Assembly: GCA_973895155.1 (NCBI GenBank)
Contig: OZ316895.1
Coordinates: 3,658,001-3,722,000 of the forward strand
From: Marsupella aquatica
Lineage: Eukaryota; Marchantiophyta
Reading direction: 5' to 3'
Length of the DNA: 64,000 nucleotides
Made by a program: the position numbers and the translations under genes. How positions within the stretch are numbered: position 1 is the stretch's first letter; every line of letters starts with the position of its first letter. Shown here piece by piece: positions 1 to 9,915 of this stretch. The notes under the pieces were generated by a model. The model was not told where the DNA came from and searched no databases. It saw only the letters and a list, made by a program, of their open reading frames with translations.

Positions 1-1736
1 TGTCGCGAAGCAATCTGTGCCGAGCAATTAGCTCGCGCCAATCCCTCGTGTCTTGTAATTTCTCCTCAATCTGGCTTGGTTGAGTCATACTTCGTACACT
101 GGTTACTTTGCTCATACTGATTTATCTCTCGCTGTACACATTCTTCGATGCATGCAGTCTTGGGTAAGGCTAAGGGGAGATCTAGAGGATTCTGTCTGTC
201 GTCAGAGAAGTTCACCACGGGCCAGTCAACACGCGCGTCCTGATTAAGGCGTTGCAGAGGAGCAAAGCAATATTGCAGAGGTGAGTGGTCTCATCTCGTT
301 ACTGTCAGTTTTGCTTAACTTGCTCTTCACCGCCGCTTTTTGGCTGACCCTGTAAACAGGCCGCGCTCAGAATTTATTCTCCTCACACCTGCTGTGTACT
401 CATAACCGCTGTAGCTCCAACAGTGGACATATGCACCGTAAAATTAATACATACCAGAGAGCAATGCTGATTCATTTAGGACCGAGGACTCTACACTCAC
501 GATGTTTACGATGTAAATTGGGTCGATGGCTGGAGTCACATTGCAATACATCATACCATATGTCTCTACAACGCCCACTTCCCGTGAGGATTTGCATGTA
601 CGCAACTCGCTGTAGCTTGGACCTTGATCAGTGGCAGCCGTGCCCAGGACTGCTTCAATGAAAGACCGCTCCTTCGTCTCCGGTAGTGCCAACCATACTC
701 AAATTAAGAAATTTGGCGGTGGGGAATGGATTCTCTCGCTGTAGACTTTGGGATATTTGGTTTCAAATCTTGTTGCACAATTCTACGCTGGACGTTGAAA
801 CGTCTTCAACTTGAAGAAAGGTCACCGGCGGGTATGTCCAGATGTTGCTCTGGCGCCCGATTGATCGCCTCGGTAACCTACTTTACACCCGACCGGAGCA
901 AAATTCAGTGAAATCGGTTAGATTACTTTCAGGAATTAAGAATGCCTGCATTCACTTCGAGAGAGACAGGGATTATGAGAGACAGGGATTAAAAGGAAAG
1001 GTCGTGCTCTGGACGAACGTTCTCACTGTGAATGACTCAGACTGATTCCCGACATTCAGACTAGTGACACTAAGATCGTAATATAAGGACTAGCTTTACA
1101 TGTCAGATAGAATATTAGACTCAGACTACCGTAGTCATACGTAGTCAGATTTAAATTCAATCAACATCAAACAGCGAAGATCTACTGTAGTTTAAGTTTA
1201 AGGATTTGAATAAAATCTACCTGCCGGAGCCAGAGCCTAACTTCTTCACTGTGACAAACGGGACGCGGCCAGCCCTTTGTGTACTGGCAGCCGCGCCACT
1301 TGTTTGTGCTAGCCACCTGTTTGTGGTGTTCCTTGTTTGTGCTGATCGCTTGGGCTGCTACTGCGCCTTTGTATTTTCTCAGATGGAGCGCCTCTACTTG
1401 AGGGTCTCCTCTCATACTGTTCACTGCATTGTGCATTTGTATTTTTCCTATGTTTGAGCGCGTATGCTTTAGTCACAAACGTTCACGTTGACGGAGATGG
1501 GGTTTAAGGAGTGTGAGATCCTAATTCTGCTGTGAAGGTATCCTTGAGTGCTTCGGTCCCTCACCATATGAAGGCAGTACTGACCGCAATCTCGTAGCAT
1601 GCCAGGGAAATGTAGAAATGTTTACGAGCAATCTTGAAGAAGTGGCACTTCTTTTCACCAATTCGATCTTGATTTCCATAAGGATCTCGACCTATTTCTG
1701 CCAACATCAAGCTGCTCTGTATGTACAGGCGTACAA

Positions 1737-3986
1737 ATGGGGATCACGAAAAGGGAAACTCGACAGCGAATGTATGAAACCCTCAGTGCTCTTCAGCGTC
1801 CTTCAGATTCAAATCAGGGGACGTTTGCTGCACGCGAAGCCGTCCCACACTCGAAAGGATTTATCCTGAAGTCCTTTAATGTTGAGGGCGCTGGTGAGTT
1901 GCATCTCCCTCTCTCTGCTGAAGATGCTTCTAAACTACGTGGTGTTTGTGAGGAGGTGCCATTTGGAAATGATTTGGATACAACGATGGATACTGAGGTA
2001 CGGCGTCACTTTCAAGTTGATGCTTCTAAGGTAACCTTCCCAAGGAACACAACTTTCCTTTCAGATACGGTTCAGTCTTTGGCAGTAATGGCTGTCCGTG
2101 CATTGGGTCTTGATGGAGCATGGCCGCAATTGGGAGTGCACCTATCCAAACTTCTGGTTTACGAGACAGGCGGTCCTGTCACATTTCAAACGGATACAGA
2201 GGAGGAGAAAGGAGTCTTTGCGACGTTGATATTGCAGCTTCCTACGGAAGAGGGATATACAGGTGGTGAACTTTTCGTCAAGCATGACGACAAAGTGAAA
2301 AGTTTCGATAGCCAAATAATAAGTAGAGTTGGGTTCTGTTCCACGATATGTATTGCAGATTGCTTGCATGAGCTCCGCACGATTGAGGCCGGGAGTATGT
2401 TAAGCTTAGCTTTTAATTTGGTAAACGGTGATTCTTCCTTGGACCGTGTTCATAGAGACTATTATATATCTAGTAGGGTGCAGATAGCTGAAGCGGCACT
2501 GGAACCATGGTTGAAAGAAGCAATGGAACTACAACCGGGAAGATTACGGAGCACTTGCGGTGAAAAATTTGCTATCCCTTTGCAGCACAGATATACTGAA
2601 GAAGAGTTATCCTTCACTGGGTTGAGAGGGATTGACAAGCTTATGGTAGACGTGTTAAAAGGTTGTAGGGATCAGAACAAGGACAAGTGCCTAGATCTTC
2701 ATCTTTGCCTAGTGACAAAACAGAAGTATGGTGATGCTGCTCGGCTGACTCGTTTCAATAGTTATGTAGACAAAGGCATTCGATTCAGAAAGTGGATCGG
2801 ATTGAATAACCAAGCTACCCTGGCTTTTCAAAAGCTAGAAATAGACATGTACGAGGAAGTTGTTGGAAAGGAAGAGGATCTCTTTGATTCCCAGGCAGAT
2901 GAGAAAGAGTATGCGGGTCCCAGGAGGGCGAAAGGGATGCAGTGTACTTGCGGGAAAGGGTTGCCAGTATTTGAATTCCAGTTCCCCAAGGCCATGATCG
3001 TGGCTTGGCCTAAAGCAGTCTCAGTTGTACTAGCCTGTGAAACAAGTGTTCCCAGCGCATTGGATTATTTGGAGACTACATTGGAAATCAGTGACCCAAA
3101 CTTTTGTAGACAGCTGCATCAGGTTATTCGGTACTGTGAACACAATGCCGTCATGCTGTGGGGGCCCGGGGCAGATGGTATAGATTCAGTGACTTCTCGC
3201 TTGATTAATCTTTGCAAACAGGCAAATGCCTTGGAAGATGTACTGCTTACCTTTCAGCTGTTAGCAAAAACGTTTCCTAACAAAGCTAGCGAACACTACG
3301 CCTTCCATCGTCATTGGTATGCAAGCTTCCAAATTGGCGTGAGAAACATTGAAGTTGCTGAAGCCATTGTAGCTGCTATTGAAGTATTTGGCTGGGAATC
3401 AGTTTCGGCAAGTGTCATTGGTCTTGTGAACAAATGCGCATTGGGTCAGGGTGAAGCATTTGCTGAAATTGCAAGGCAACTGGTTATTGCGGGTATCGTG
3501 GATGCTGGGGAGCAAGTGGCCAGCGCAATGCCCACATTCACATGGCGTCAACCGCTTGCTCATCTTCCAGATTATCCAGTAATCGAGAAGTTCTTAAGAG
3601 GTCCACTACAAAGTTTTTTTTACATGACCATACCTGATTTAGCTGAGGCGACATCATTCGCGGAGACGTACTTCAACATAAACCAGGAAAAAATTGCCTA
3701 TGCTGGTTACAGTGCGCTGGCAAGACCAGGCGGGAGGAGTCCTCTGGCGTTTTGCAGGATCTCCAAAACTGATCGAGTCTTCAAGATTGCTATGGAAGGC
3801 CGGCGGAAAGAGCGAGAGAACTTAAGACGATTAAAGGATGGAGTAGAAAGACGCATGTCCGCTATTTCTAAACTAAGTGCACGTTCGAGTACATCACCCA
3901 ACTCGTCTGACCAGCCTGACAGCAAGAGGCAAAGGTTGGATACCAAGGAAACAGTGACGAGGGAGAAGAGTACTCCAGCTCGATAG
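1737..3986 (+). CDS. 2OG-Fe(II) oxygenase-like protein, paralog 1 (first Fe-ligand His replaced)
   Basis: Intact 749-residue single-exon reading frame. Residues about 135-230 look like the double-stranded beta-helix core of a prolyl-4-hydroxylase-like 2OG-Fe(II) oxygenase: a VYETGG strand, the TFQTDTEEE segment where HxD is expected, LILQLPT, GYTGGEL, then IADCLHEL with the second histidine (H211). The expected first histidine is Q151 (CAA at 2187); D153 is kept. The strand after H211 has GSMLSLAFNL, where relatives usually carry a basic 2OG-binding residue. The remaining about 500 residues are helical with no domain I can name. The C-terminus has an NLS-like SKRQR. The ATG at 1737 is chosen because the second paralog starts identically (MGxTxRETRQRMYETL). 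Substrate unknown; loss of the ligand suggests reduced or no oxygenase activity. Confidence 0.8.
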   Translation: MGITKRETRQRMYETLSALQRPSDSNQGTFAAREAVPHSKGFILKSFNVEGAGELHLPLSAEDASKLRGVCEEVPFGNDLDTTMDTEVRRHFQVDASKVTFPRNTTFLSDTVQSLAVMAVRALGLDGAWPQLGVHLSKLLVYETGGPVTFQTDTEEEKGVFATLILQLPTEEGYTGGELFVKHDDKVKSFDSQIISRVGFCSTICIADCLHELRTIEAGSMLSLAFNLVNGDSSLDRVHRDYYISSRVQIAEAALEPWLKEAMELQPGRLRSTCGEKFAIPLQHRYTEEELSFTGLRGIDKLMVDVLKGCRDQNKDKCLDLHLCLVTKQKYGDAARLTRFNSYVDKGIRFRKWIGLNNQATLAFQKLEIDMYEEVVGKEEDLFDSQADEKEYAGPRRAKGMQCTCGKGLPVFEFQFPKAMIVAWPKAVSVVLACETSVPSALDYLETTLEISDPNFCRQLHQVIRYCEHNAVMLWGPGADGIDSVTSRLINLCKQANALEDVLLTFQLLAKTFPNKASEHYAFHRHWYASFQIGVRNIEVAEAIVAAIEVFGWESVSASVIGLVNKCALGQGEAFAEIARQLVIAGIVDAGEQVASAMPTFTWRQPLAHLPDYPVIEKFLRGPLQSFFYMTIPDLAEATSFAETYFNINQEKIAYAGYSALARPGGRSPLAFCRISKTDRVFKIAMEGRRKERENLRRLKDGVERRMSAISKLSARSSTSPNSSDQPDSKRQRLDTKETVTREKSTPAR

Positions 3987-5240
3987 ACGTCACTGACCAG
4001 TCAGAGTGGCATTTTACTGGAGGTTAGAGAGAGTAGTGTTCTTGCACTTCTGATGTCGGAATATTGCCTTCTTCACCGATTTGAAGTCACGTAGGACAAC
4101 GGTACGCGTGATATGTTCAGGGTTCAGTTTCTTTTGTATGCAATCATGTGTTTTTCTGTTGTTGTTGCTTGTGCGACCTGGTCATGCTTGAGCTTCGTTA
4201 ACATGCAATTATGTGTATATCTTTCTTCGTACGTTGGAGGTGATTTGTTCAGTTGTTTTCTATCTTCGTTTAATGTTGGAAGAGTGAAGATATGTGTTTT
4301 ATTCTTTTTTCAATGTTTGAAAAAATGCAGTCATGTGTTTTCTTCCTTGCTGAAAGAGTGAGGCAAATTAGGTCCTGCAATGAGGGGTTTTGCAGGATAT
4401 AACCCCCCATCAAAGCCCGAGGACAAGCTTTCGAAGAGCACAAATTCTGTTGCACTTTTCTCTTTAGATGAATTTCGCTTTTTGCATCCCCTGTGCCTGG
4501 TTGAGCGGTTGCTCGTCGTGGTTGTTGCTTGTGTTGTCGTAGCATGCTTGTAATTTATCGGGCTCTGCTTGGTCTCTTAGACACTGTAACAGTACGGTCG
4601 AGTGTCATCAGATTCAGTGTATTCAATCTCTTCGATCTTTCTGCCGATAGTCGAAATGAGCCGAATTAACAAGAAAAGAAACGAACGGTGACAGAAAGAA
4701 CGAGACCTACTGTAGTTGGCGTTAGTGAGGAAAACCTATTACCCACGATTCGTGCTTGTTCTCTTTCTCAGAAGACGGTCAAAATGTACAGAAGGAATTG
4801 GATGATCCTTAATTCAAACTTCCTCTAGCAAACAAGCAGAATGAAATGGAGGGAGCGGACAAAAGATGATCATGGAACTCTGTGCCTGCTTGGAAGATTG
4901 CTCTCCTCCAGTTCTAAGGTTTGCTCTCATAGCAGAGATCTCAAAGTGTACGCTAGTAATTCAACTCTATTCACCAAATGAACAAAGAGAATTTTGGAAC
5001 AGCCCATATGAAATGCTGTCCTGGTGCAACAACACAAAGGACAGCAATCACAAGATGAGGAGTTCAGAGCTCAAGCACAGTCGAGCAGATTGAATATGAG
5101 AAGGAACAGAGGGAAGTGAGCGGCCAGGCTAAGGACTAGGCAGGTTTTTGAACGTATCATGTAGCCAGCATGCAAATCTCGATTCCTTTACTAACTTTAT
5201 TTCGTTAGATTTCATAGGCGATTCACTCACACGTTTTTGA

Positions 5241-5328
5241 AGCACAGTTCATCCATGAAGAAGACGATTTGTGGCTTTCTTCTGAGCACAGTTCATCCAT
5301 TAAGAAGACGATTTGTGGCTTTCTTTTG
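5241..5328 (+). repeat. 44-bp tandem duplication in 3' flank of paralog 1
   Basis: Two adjacent 44-bp units starting at 5241 and 5285 share AGCACAGTTCATCCAT and GACGATTTGTGGCTTTCTT. The opposite arm (about 31325-31370, complement) has a single unit, so the duplication arose in this arm after the arms separated, or was lost in the other. Confidence 0.8.
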
Positions 5329-5590
5329 AGCAAACTCGTCAAGCACTTTGTGAGAACTCAGCAGCAAGCAAGTTTGACAAGCAATCACTCTGGATTTCAG
5401 TTTGTGCGAAGAAGCACCGACTCCAAACTAGCAGGCGCTTCTTTGCTGGAAGACAATTGCAGTGTCAGAAATTGAAATCCTTGAGCACAGGAGAGACTGT
5501 GAGGTAACAACATCATGCCGAAAATAAATTGAACAATAAAACACAAACTGTGATGGGGAATGCACAATTTCTGGACTGTGACCTACCTCA

Positions 5591-7084
5591 GAAGAGTGTT
5601 TTATTTCTCCGAGGTGACATGTATTGACAACAAGATGCACGCTCAACCAAAACCCACTAACCTTTGGAGATGCTCTAATAGGCTTTGGAGTGTTTGAGAT
5701 TTCTAAGCCCCAAAGGTGAGATTTAGTGCATTGACACTTTTCATTGATCAAATGGTACACTTTGCCACTGTTTTTTAATTTAGGTAGTCCTTGTCACCTT
5801 TTTTTTGGCAGCTGGGTAAACAGAGTAGTTCTAGTTAATTTGAAATGATCAAGTGATTGACATACTCTCACATTTCATGATTGGATGGTTGTTATCATCC
5901 TCAACTTAATGTCAACACCTTGGCCCACTCTCAACCAGGGGGAATGGGGAGTGGGGCAGCCAATCAGGAGGGGGTGGAGTTATTTGGGACGAGAGTTTTG
6001 TGACCCAACCCCTTCAATCATGGGCCTGCTTTATTTTGGGACTCAAAATCATTCAGTAACAGACCCAAACTCCCATGAATCACCTAAATCTTATGCTATT
6101 ATATATGACGGTGCCCAAGGGCCAAAAATGTCGAACCGGGAGGACATGATCCTAAAGTGCCCAAGGGCAAAAAAGCTGAACAGGGAGACATGATCCCAAA
6201 ACAAAGCAACCCAATGAAGAAGGAGGAAAAGAGGGGAAAGAGCACCAAGAAAAACAAGTCAAGGGGTCCCAACTCCCAAACCAAAAGGGTCCCTAACCAA
6301 AAGCCAAATCTTATGCTATTCCTTCCTAATAATAAATCCCAGCCCTCCAAAGGGTACACGCAACATTTACGCGCCAAAGTTTCTGCCGCCAAATATTCTT
6401 ACGTTCAGGAGAAGCACCAAACAGAATCACTCGGGTTGAATGTCAATTGCATTCTGGAGACCCACCTTTGCATTTGCACGGAGAGATATTGACTAGTATT
6501 GACTAGCTAGAAAGCCGCCATCGCTACGTGAAATGGCCCCTCACATCGAAGATTGGAGCCAAGCGTTCATCGGACATCGCCGCTGCCTCTGACTCGCTGT
6601 TGCGATCGCTCCTGTATTTCGATCCCAACTCAAGCTCTGCACCAGCTGATTAATCTGTTCCCAACGTTTGCTGAAGAGTAGGTGATTTTCGATCGAGCTT
6701 CCGTGAGTGAATTGGACCTGATTTTGGTGTAGATCTCCGGGCTAAAGTGTTCCTCTGCCCTTCACCATCTAGCCCACCTTTCAGCCGCCCTTCGATTCAT
6801 CCGCCGACCTCTGCAAAGTCGTTGTTCTGTCCTCCAGCCGCTTCGTGTTGCTACTACTGCATCGACCCTAAATTCTTTTCGACACTGAGCTGCAAGGTGG
6901 CGACGGCCTGTCTGCAAGGAAGGCCCGTGTTACATTACTCCAGCCCCTTTGTGTTGCTACTACTGACACTGTGCCCACTGCGCTAAGCTCTTGTGCAGCT
7001 CTTGGTCTAATCTCCGCTTTGTCCTTCGCCTTTATAACTGGAGGCAGTCGTTCTGGGAGAGCATTGTCATTACACGAGTGTAAG
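5591..7084. other. Intergenic region upstream of F-box gene
   Basis: No gene is supported. The region holds one copy of a dispersed repeat (about 6109-6400). It also has a short direct repeat (about 6834-6866 and 6941-6970, both containing TTGTGTTGCTACTACTG or a close variant) in what is probably the promoter or 5' UTR of the gene beginning at 7085. An open frame runs from GTG at 6971 into the F-box gene, but its first 38 codons are not needed. Confidence 0.6.
6109..6400 (-). repeat. Dispersed repeat family R, copy 1
   Basis: On the minus strand this reads ATCATGTCTCCC..., TTGCCCTTGGGCAC..., as do two other places in the window (about 22751-22935 and 51937-52010). The TTGCCCTTGGGCAC end is itself tandemly duplicated here (about 6109-6180). 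Open frames across it are Phe/Leu/Pro-rich and match no domain I know. It is probably the end of a retroposon, class undetermined. Confidence 0.6.
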
Positions 7085-8494
7085 ATGAGCAAACAACGGG
7101 CCGAAGAAGGGCCGGGAGGGGACGACGATACGGTAGGGCATGGAACGTCTGTTCTTGCAAGGATTGAAGCATATCGGAGGTTACGGAGAGCACACACCAA
7201 CTGGAGATTACGGAAAACAGACACCAATCAGAGAGTAAGCAAAATAGACACCGATCGGAGACGACTGGAAATAGACATCGATCGGAGACAACGGGAAATA
7301 GAGGATTTGAGTGAGCAGCTGCTGCCAGGGCTCCCGAACGCCATCACCTTGGAGCTGATTACTCGGAGGTTGCCATGGAAGGACATTTCCACCCTGTCAT
7401 TAGTGAATCGTGCGTGGAAACTTGTGATTCGAAGTCGCCATGTTTATGATCGAAGAGTTCGTTCCCATTCAACAGAGAAATTTGTTATTGTAAGTTGGTA
7501 TCATCGGACGGGTTCTCGTGACTTTATTCCTCTTTATTCCCCAAGTGAAAAGTATTTTTCTTATCTACCTCCAATTCCTGGTGCACGGAGAGGATTTCCA
7601 ACTGGCTGTCAATGCGTTTCGTTGCATGGTAAGATATATATCTTTGGAGGACTGGATTGGCAAAGGTTTGTTAGTAAAGATGTCTACGTATTGGATCTGT
7701 ATGGACAGAGGCAGTGGAAAAGATGTGCAAGTATGCAACGTGGGAGGATAAATTTTGGTTGCGGTGTCCTAGACGGAAAGATTTATGTATTTGGGGGTTC
7801 TCATGATCCTTATACTCAAGGTGTCTACGTTTTTAAAGACTCGGAGATATACGACCCTGAGGTTGATTCATGGCGTCCAATGCGACCCATACCTTCTTAC
7901 CATACTTGTCATCGAGTTGCAACAGTGGGCAAGGAGCTTTTCCTGTATGGTGGATCGTTCTATGAAGAAGAGAGTTCTGATGATGATGACTTGGCTGTGA
8001 ATGGTCCTGTAAATGGACCGTCGCTGGGAACCCCTTCTTTTCTGGACATTTATAATCCAGTCAGGAACAAGTGGAGAAGGATCGAATCGTTTCAAAGCGA
8101 CCACAGGGAAGACGTATTCTTCGCTCGCGGAAAATTCCATTCGCTAAGTCAGTTTGGCATCCACGTTTATGATATAGAAAAGAATTCCTGGACACTGTTG
8201 CACACCTGTTCTTACGCTATATTTGGGTCAGATGACATGGTTACAACATGTGGTGCTTGCATTGTAGCTGTGGATGGTGAGCTTATAGTAAGACTACGTA
8301 CTGCCGTTAAACCGGGCCCCGACGCGCGCTTTCCGGAGCAAAGTTCATATCCCCTTCAAAGCACGTATCTTCTTCAAAGCAGAGGCTTCGGCGGCGAGAA
8401 CGAAAGAATTGTTTTCGAAAGAGCAGAAGGTTCTCCTTCCTTATTACACGCGGATCCCTATGTCATTGATATCTTGGCTACTGCAGAAGCTTGA
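7085..8494 (+). CDS. F-box/kelch-repeat protein
   Basis: Single-exon frame of 469 residues from the first ATG (7085); the longer frame from 6971 begins at GTG and is not needed. Order: charged N-terminus; a 9-residue tandem repeat (residues about 31-75); F-box (about 81-120, beginning LPGLPNAITLELITRRLPW); then kelch strands marked by GKIYIFGGL, GKIYVFGGS and ELFLYGGS, each followed by a W in a D/NPxxxxW-type turn, with one or two weaker repeats after a short acidic insert (SSDDDD). F-box proteins bind SKP1 and act as substrate receptors of SCF ubiquitin ligases; kelch propellers hold the substrate. Several plant members act in phenylpropanoid or light signalling, but nothing here identifies the target. 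It is a typical intronless member of a large plant family. Confidence 0.88.
   Translation: MSKQRAEEGPGGDDDTVGHGTSVLARIEAYRRLRRAHTNWRLRKTDTNQRVSKIDTDRRRLEIDIDRRQREIEDLSEQLLPGLPNAITLELITRRLPWKDISTLSLVNRAWKLVIRSRHVYDRRVRSHSTEKFVIVSWYHRTGSRDFIPLYSPSEKYFSYLPPIPGARRGFPTGCQCVSLHGKIYIFGGLDWQRFVSKDVYVLDLYGQRQWKRCASMQRGRINFGCGVLDGKIYVFGGSHDPYTQGVYVFKDSEIYDPEVDSWRPMRPIPSYHTCHRVATVGKELFLYGGSFYEEESSDDDDLAVNGPVNGPSLGTPSFLDIYNPVRNKWRRIESFQSDHREDVFFARGKFHSLSQFGIHVYDIEKNSWTLLHTCSYAIFGSDDMVTTCGACIVAVDGELIVRLRTAVKPGPDARFPEQSSYPLQSTYLLQSRGFGGENERIVFERAEGSPSLLHADPYVIDILATAEA
7175..7309 (+). repeat. In-frame 27-bp tandem repeat (9 residues x 5) in F-box gene
   Basis: Five consecutive 27-bp units encode YRRLRRAHTN-like, WRLRKTDTN, QRVSKIDTD, RRRLEIDID and RRQREIEDL. 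Units share the spacing of RGA and RACAYC blocks at the DNA level. The product would be a charged helix in front of the F-box. The later units are closest to one another, which fits stepwise expansion. Confidence 0.8.
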
Positions 8495-9659
8495 GAATAC
8501 CTATGAGGCGACGTTCCACCACATGGCTAGTTTCCGAACGAATTGATATCCGTGTTGAGGGATGTTCGACAGTAGCAGGCGGCGGTGGGGTTAGTGTCTA
8601 ATCTGATGCAGAGTGGTTATTCGAGACACACATGTCCCTGTGAAATGCACCTTTGCATTTTACGTAATCTCTCTCGCATCTAGAATCAGACCAACAAGTT
8701 TTGAGAGGAGAGTGTTGATTAGTTTAGTTTAGTTTAGTTTAGGTTCGAAAGTGTTTACATAAGGTTGATAGTTTAGTATGACTGCATCACGTGCCTCTTT
8801 TTGAAATTACAAACATTTTGGGAAAAAGTGACATGTGCGTCTAATGATAACTTTCGTCGTGGATATTGCCGGTGCGAAAATTTCTGTGACAAATGGTTCT
8901 GAGTTTTCATTTCGGATGTGTCTCTGAACAAGGACCCACGTTCATGTGATACTCACAAGTAATGCAAGAGGGGAGATTTCCTGGCTTCACCAACCGTTGC
9001 AGTTATTTGCCTGTAATGATCTGACTTGGTACTTCCATTCTGCATCTGGCCCACATCGAAGGAAAGTTGACTACTCTATGTTATTCATGGTTGTTGTATC
9101 TCAAATTTCCTTCCATTTCTAGAATGTGAAACTTCATCTGTTCCAGAAAAGAAACGCACCCAACCGTAAAGGTGACACGCCTCTGTCAAGATAAATGGAT
9201 AATTCCCATCAACGAAATTTCGATGCATTCAATGTACTGTGCGGTTCCTTGAAGCTGTTACAGGATGATTATCCCCAGATCCTTTTCGAGCTTATAGATT
9301 TTTCTCTCGCCAGATAGTTAATGTAAAGACCCATGCAGAATCCCAAGTGACCAATAGAAAGACCGTGAGGCTTGAAACAGTGTCCTATTTCCTTGGAATC
9401 CAGCATACATACCTGAACCAGGCCATGGTGTAACAGCTCACACCTGCTGCAAGTACAAACTACAGAATCCCACCCCCAAATTTTACTCATTGACCATGGA
9501 CAGTAACATCGATCCGTGCAAAACGAGATCTCTGTGCACTCCTATATGGCCTCTTTTCTCTGAGCATGATACAACTTGTTTGGAGCTACCAGTGCTGGGA
9601 ACGTCATACGAAAGAAATTTGAGAGAGCAATGCAAAATTGAAACTACCATACTCATTCA
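8495..9659. other. Intergenic region downstream of F-box gene
   Basis: No gene seen. It contains a short TTTAG pentanucleotide run (about 8718-8742) in the probable 3' UTR of the F-box gene. A 73-codon antisense frame at 9269-9490 shows no recognisable domain. Confidence 0.6.
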
Positions 9660-9915
9660 CTGTGAGATCCGGAAACTGATCGAGTTTCTGAGAATATTAC
9701 GGAAGACTGGCGTAACGAGCAGGAGCCCTTCAAACGTTTGAAGATTAATGTGGAAAAATTCAGGTCCGCTGTTTCTGAAACAAGTGCACGTACTCTGACC
9801 ACATCTTCCAATTCGTTTGGCCAGCCTGAGAGCAAGAGGCAAAGGTTGGATGCCCATGAGACAACAAAGAGGGACAACAGCAACACCACAGAAGTGACTG
9901 ATCTGTCTCCGTAGC
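9660..9915 (+). pseudogene. Truncated third copy of the 2OG-oxygenase-like gene (3' end only)
   Basis: From about 9660 the sequence follows the 3' coding end of paralog 1 (about 3758-3950). It has AAACTGATCGAGT, then a region with small gaps, AAGTGCACG, and finally CAGCCTGAGAGCAAGAGGCA with AAGGTTGGAT, matching the block that encodes PDSKRQRLD in both intact genes. The frame is broken by indels and no oxygenase core is present. It lies on the same strand as paralog 1, about 6 kb downstream. Confidence 0.8.

Larger units (their letters stand above)
1..5590 (+). repeat. Left arm of inverted segmental duplication (continues off left edge)
   Basis: Read on the plus strand, this segment matches the reverse complement of about 31030-36075. 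The match covers the upstream region (positions 1-1050), the whole 2OG-oxygenase-like gene and about 1.6 kb downstream. At position 1 the match is still good, so the true boundary lies outside the window. Similarity fades near 5585, where the downstream sequences stop agreeing. Positions 1-1736 hold no gene I can support beyond conserved 5' flank. Just before the gene's ATG both arms keep an AG followed by a similar octamer leading into ATGGGG, which could be the end of a 5'-UTR intron. Positions 3987-5590 are 3' flank with no gene seen. Confidence 0.88.

Noticed and set aside
6971-7084. N-terminal extension of the F-box protein with a hydrophobic segment resembling a signal peptide
   Set aside because: It begins at GTG, not ATG, and a secreted F-box protein is implausible; the first ATG is at 7085.
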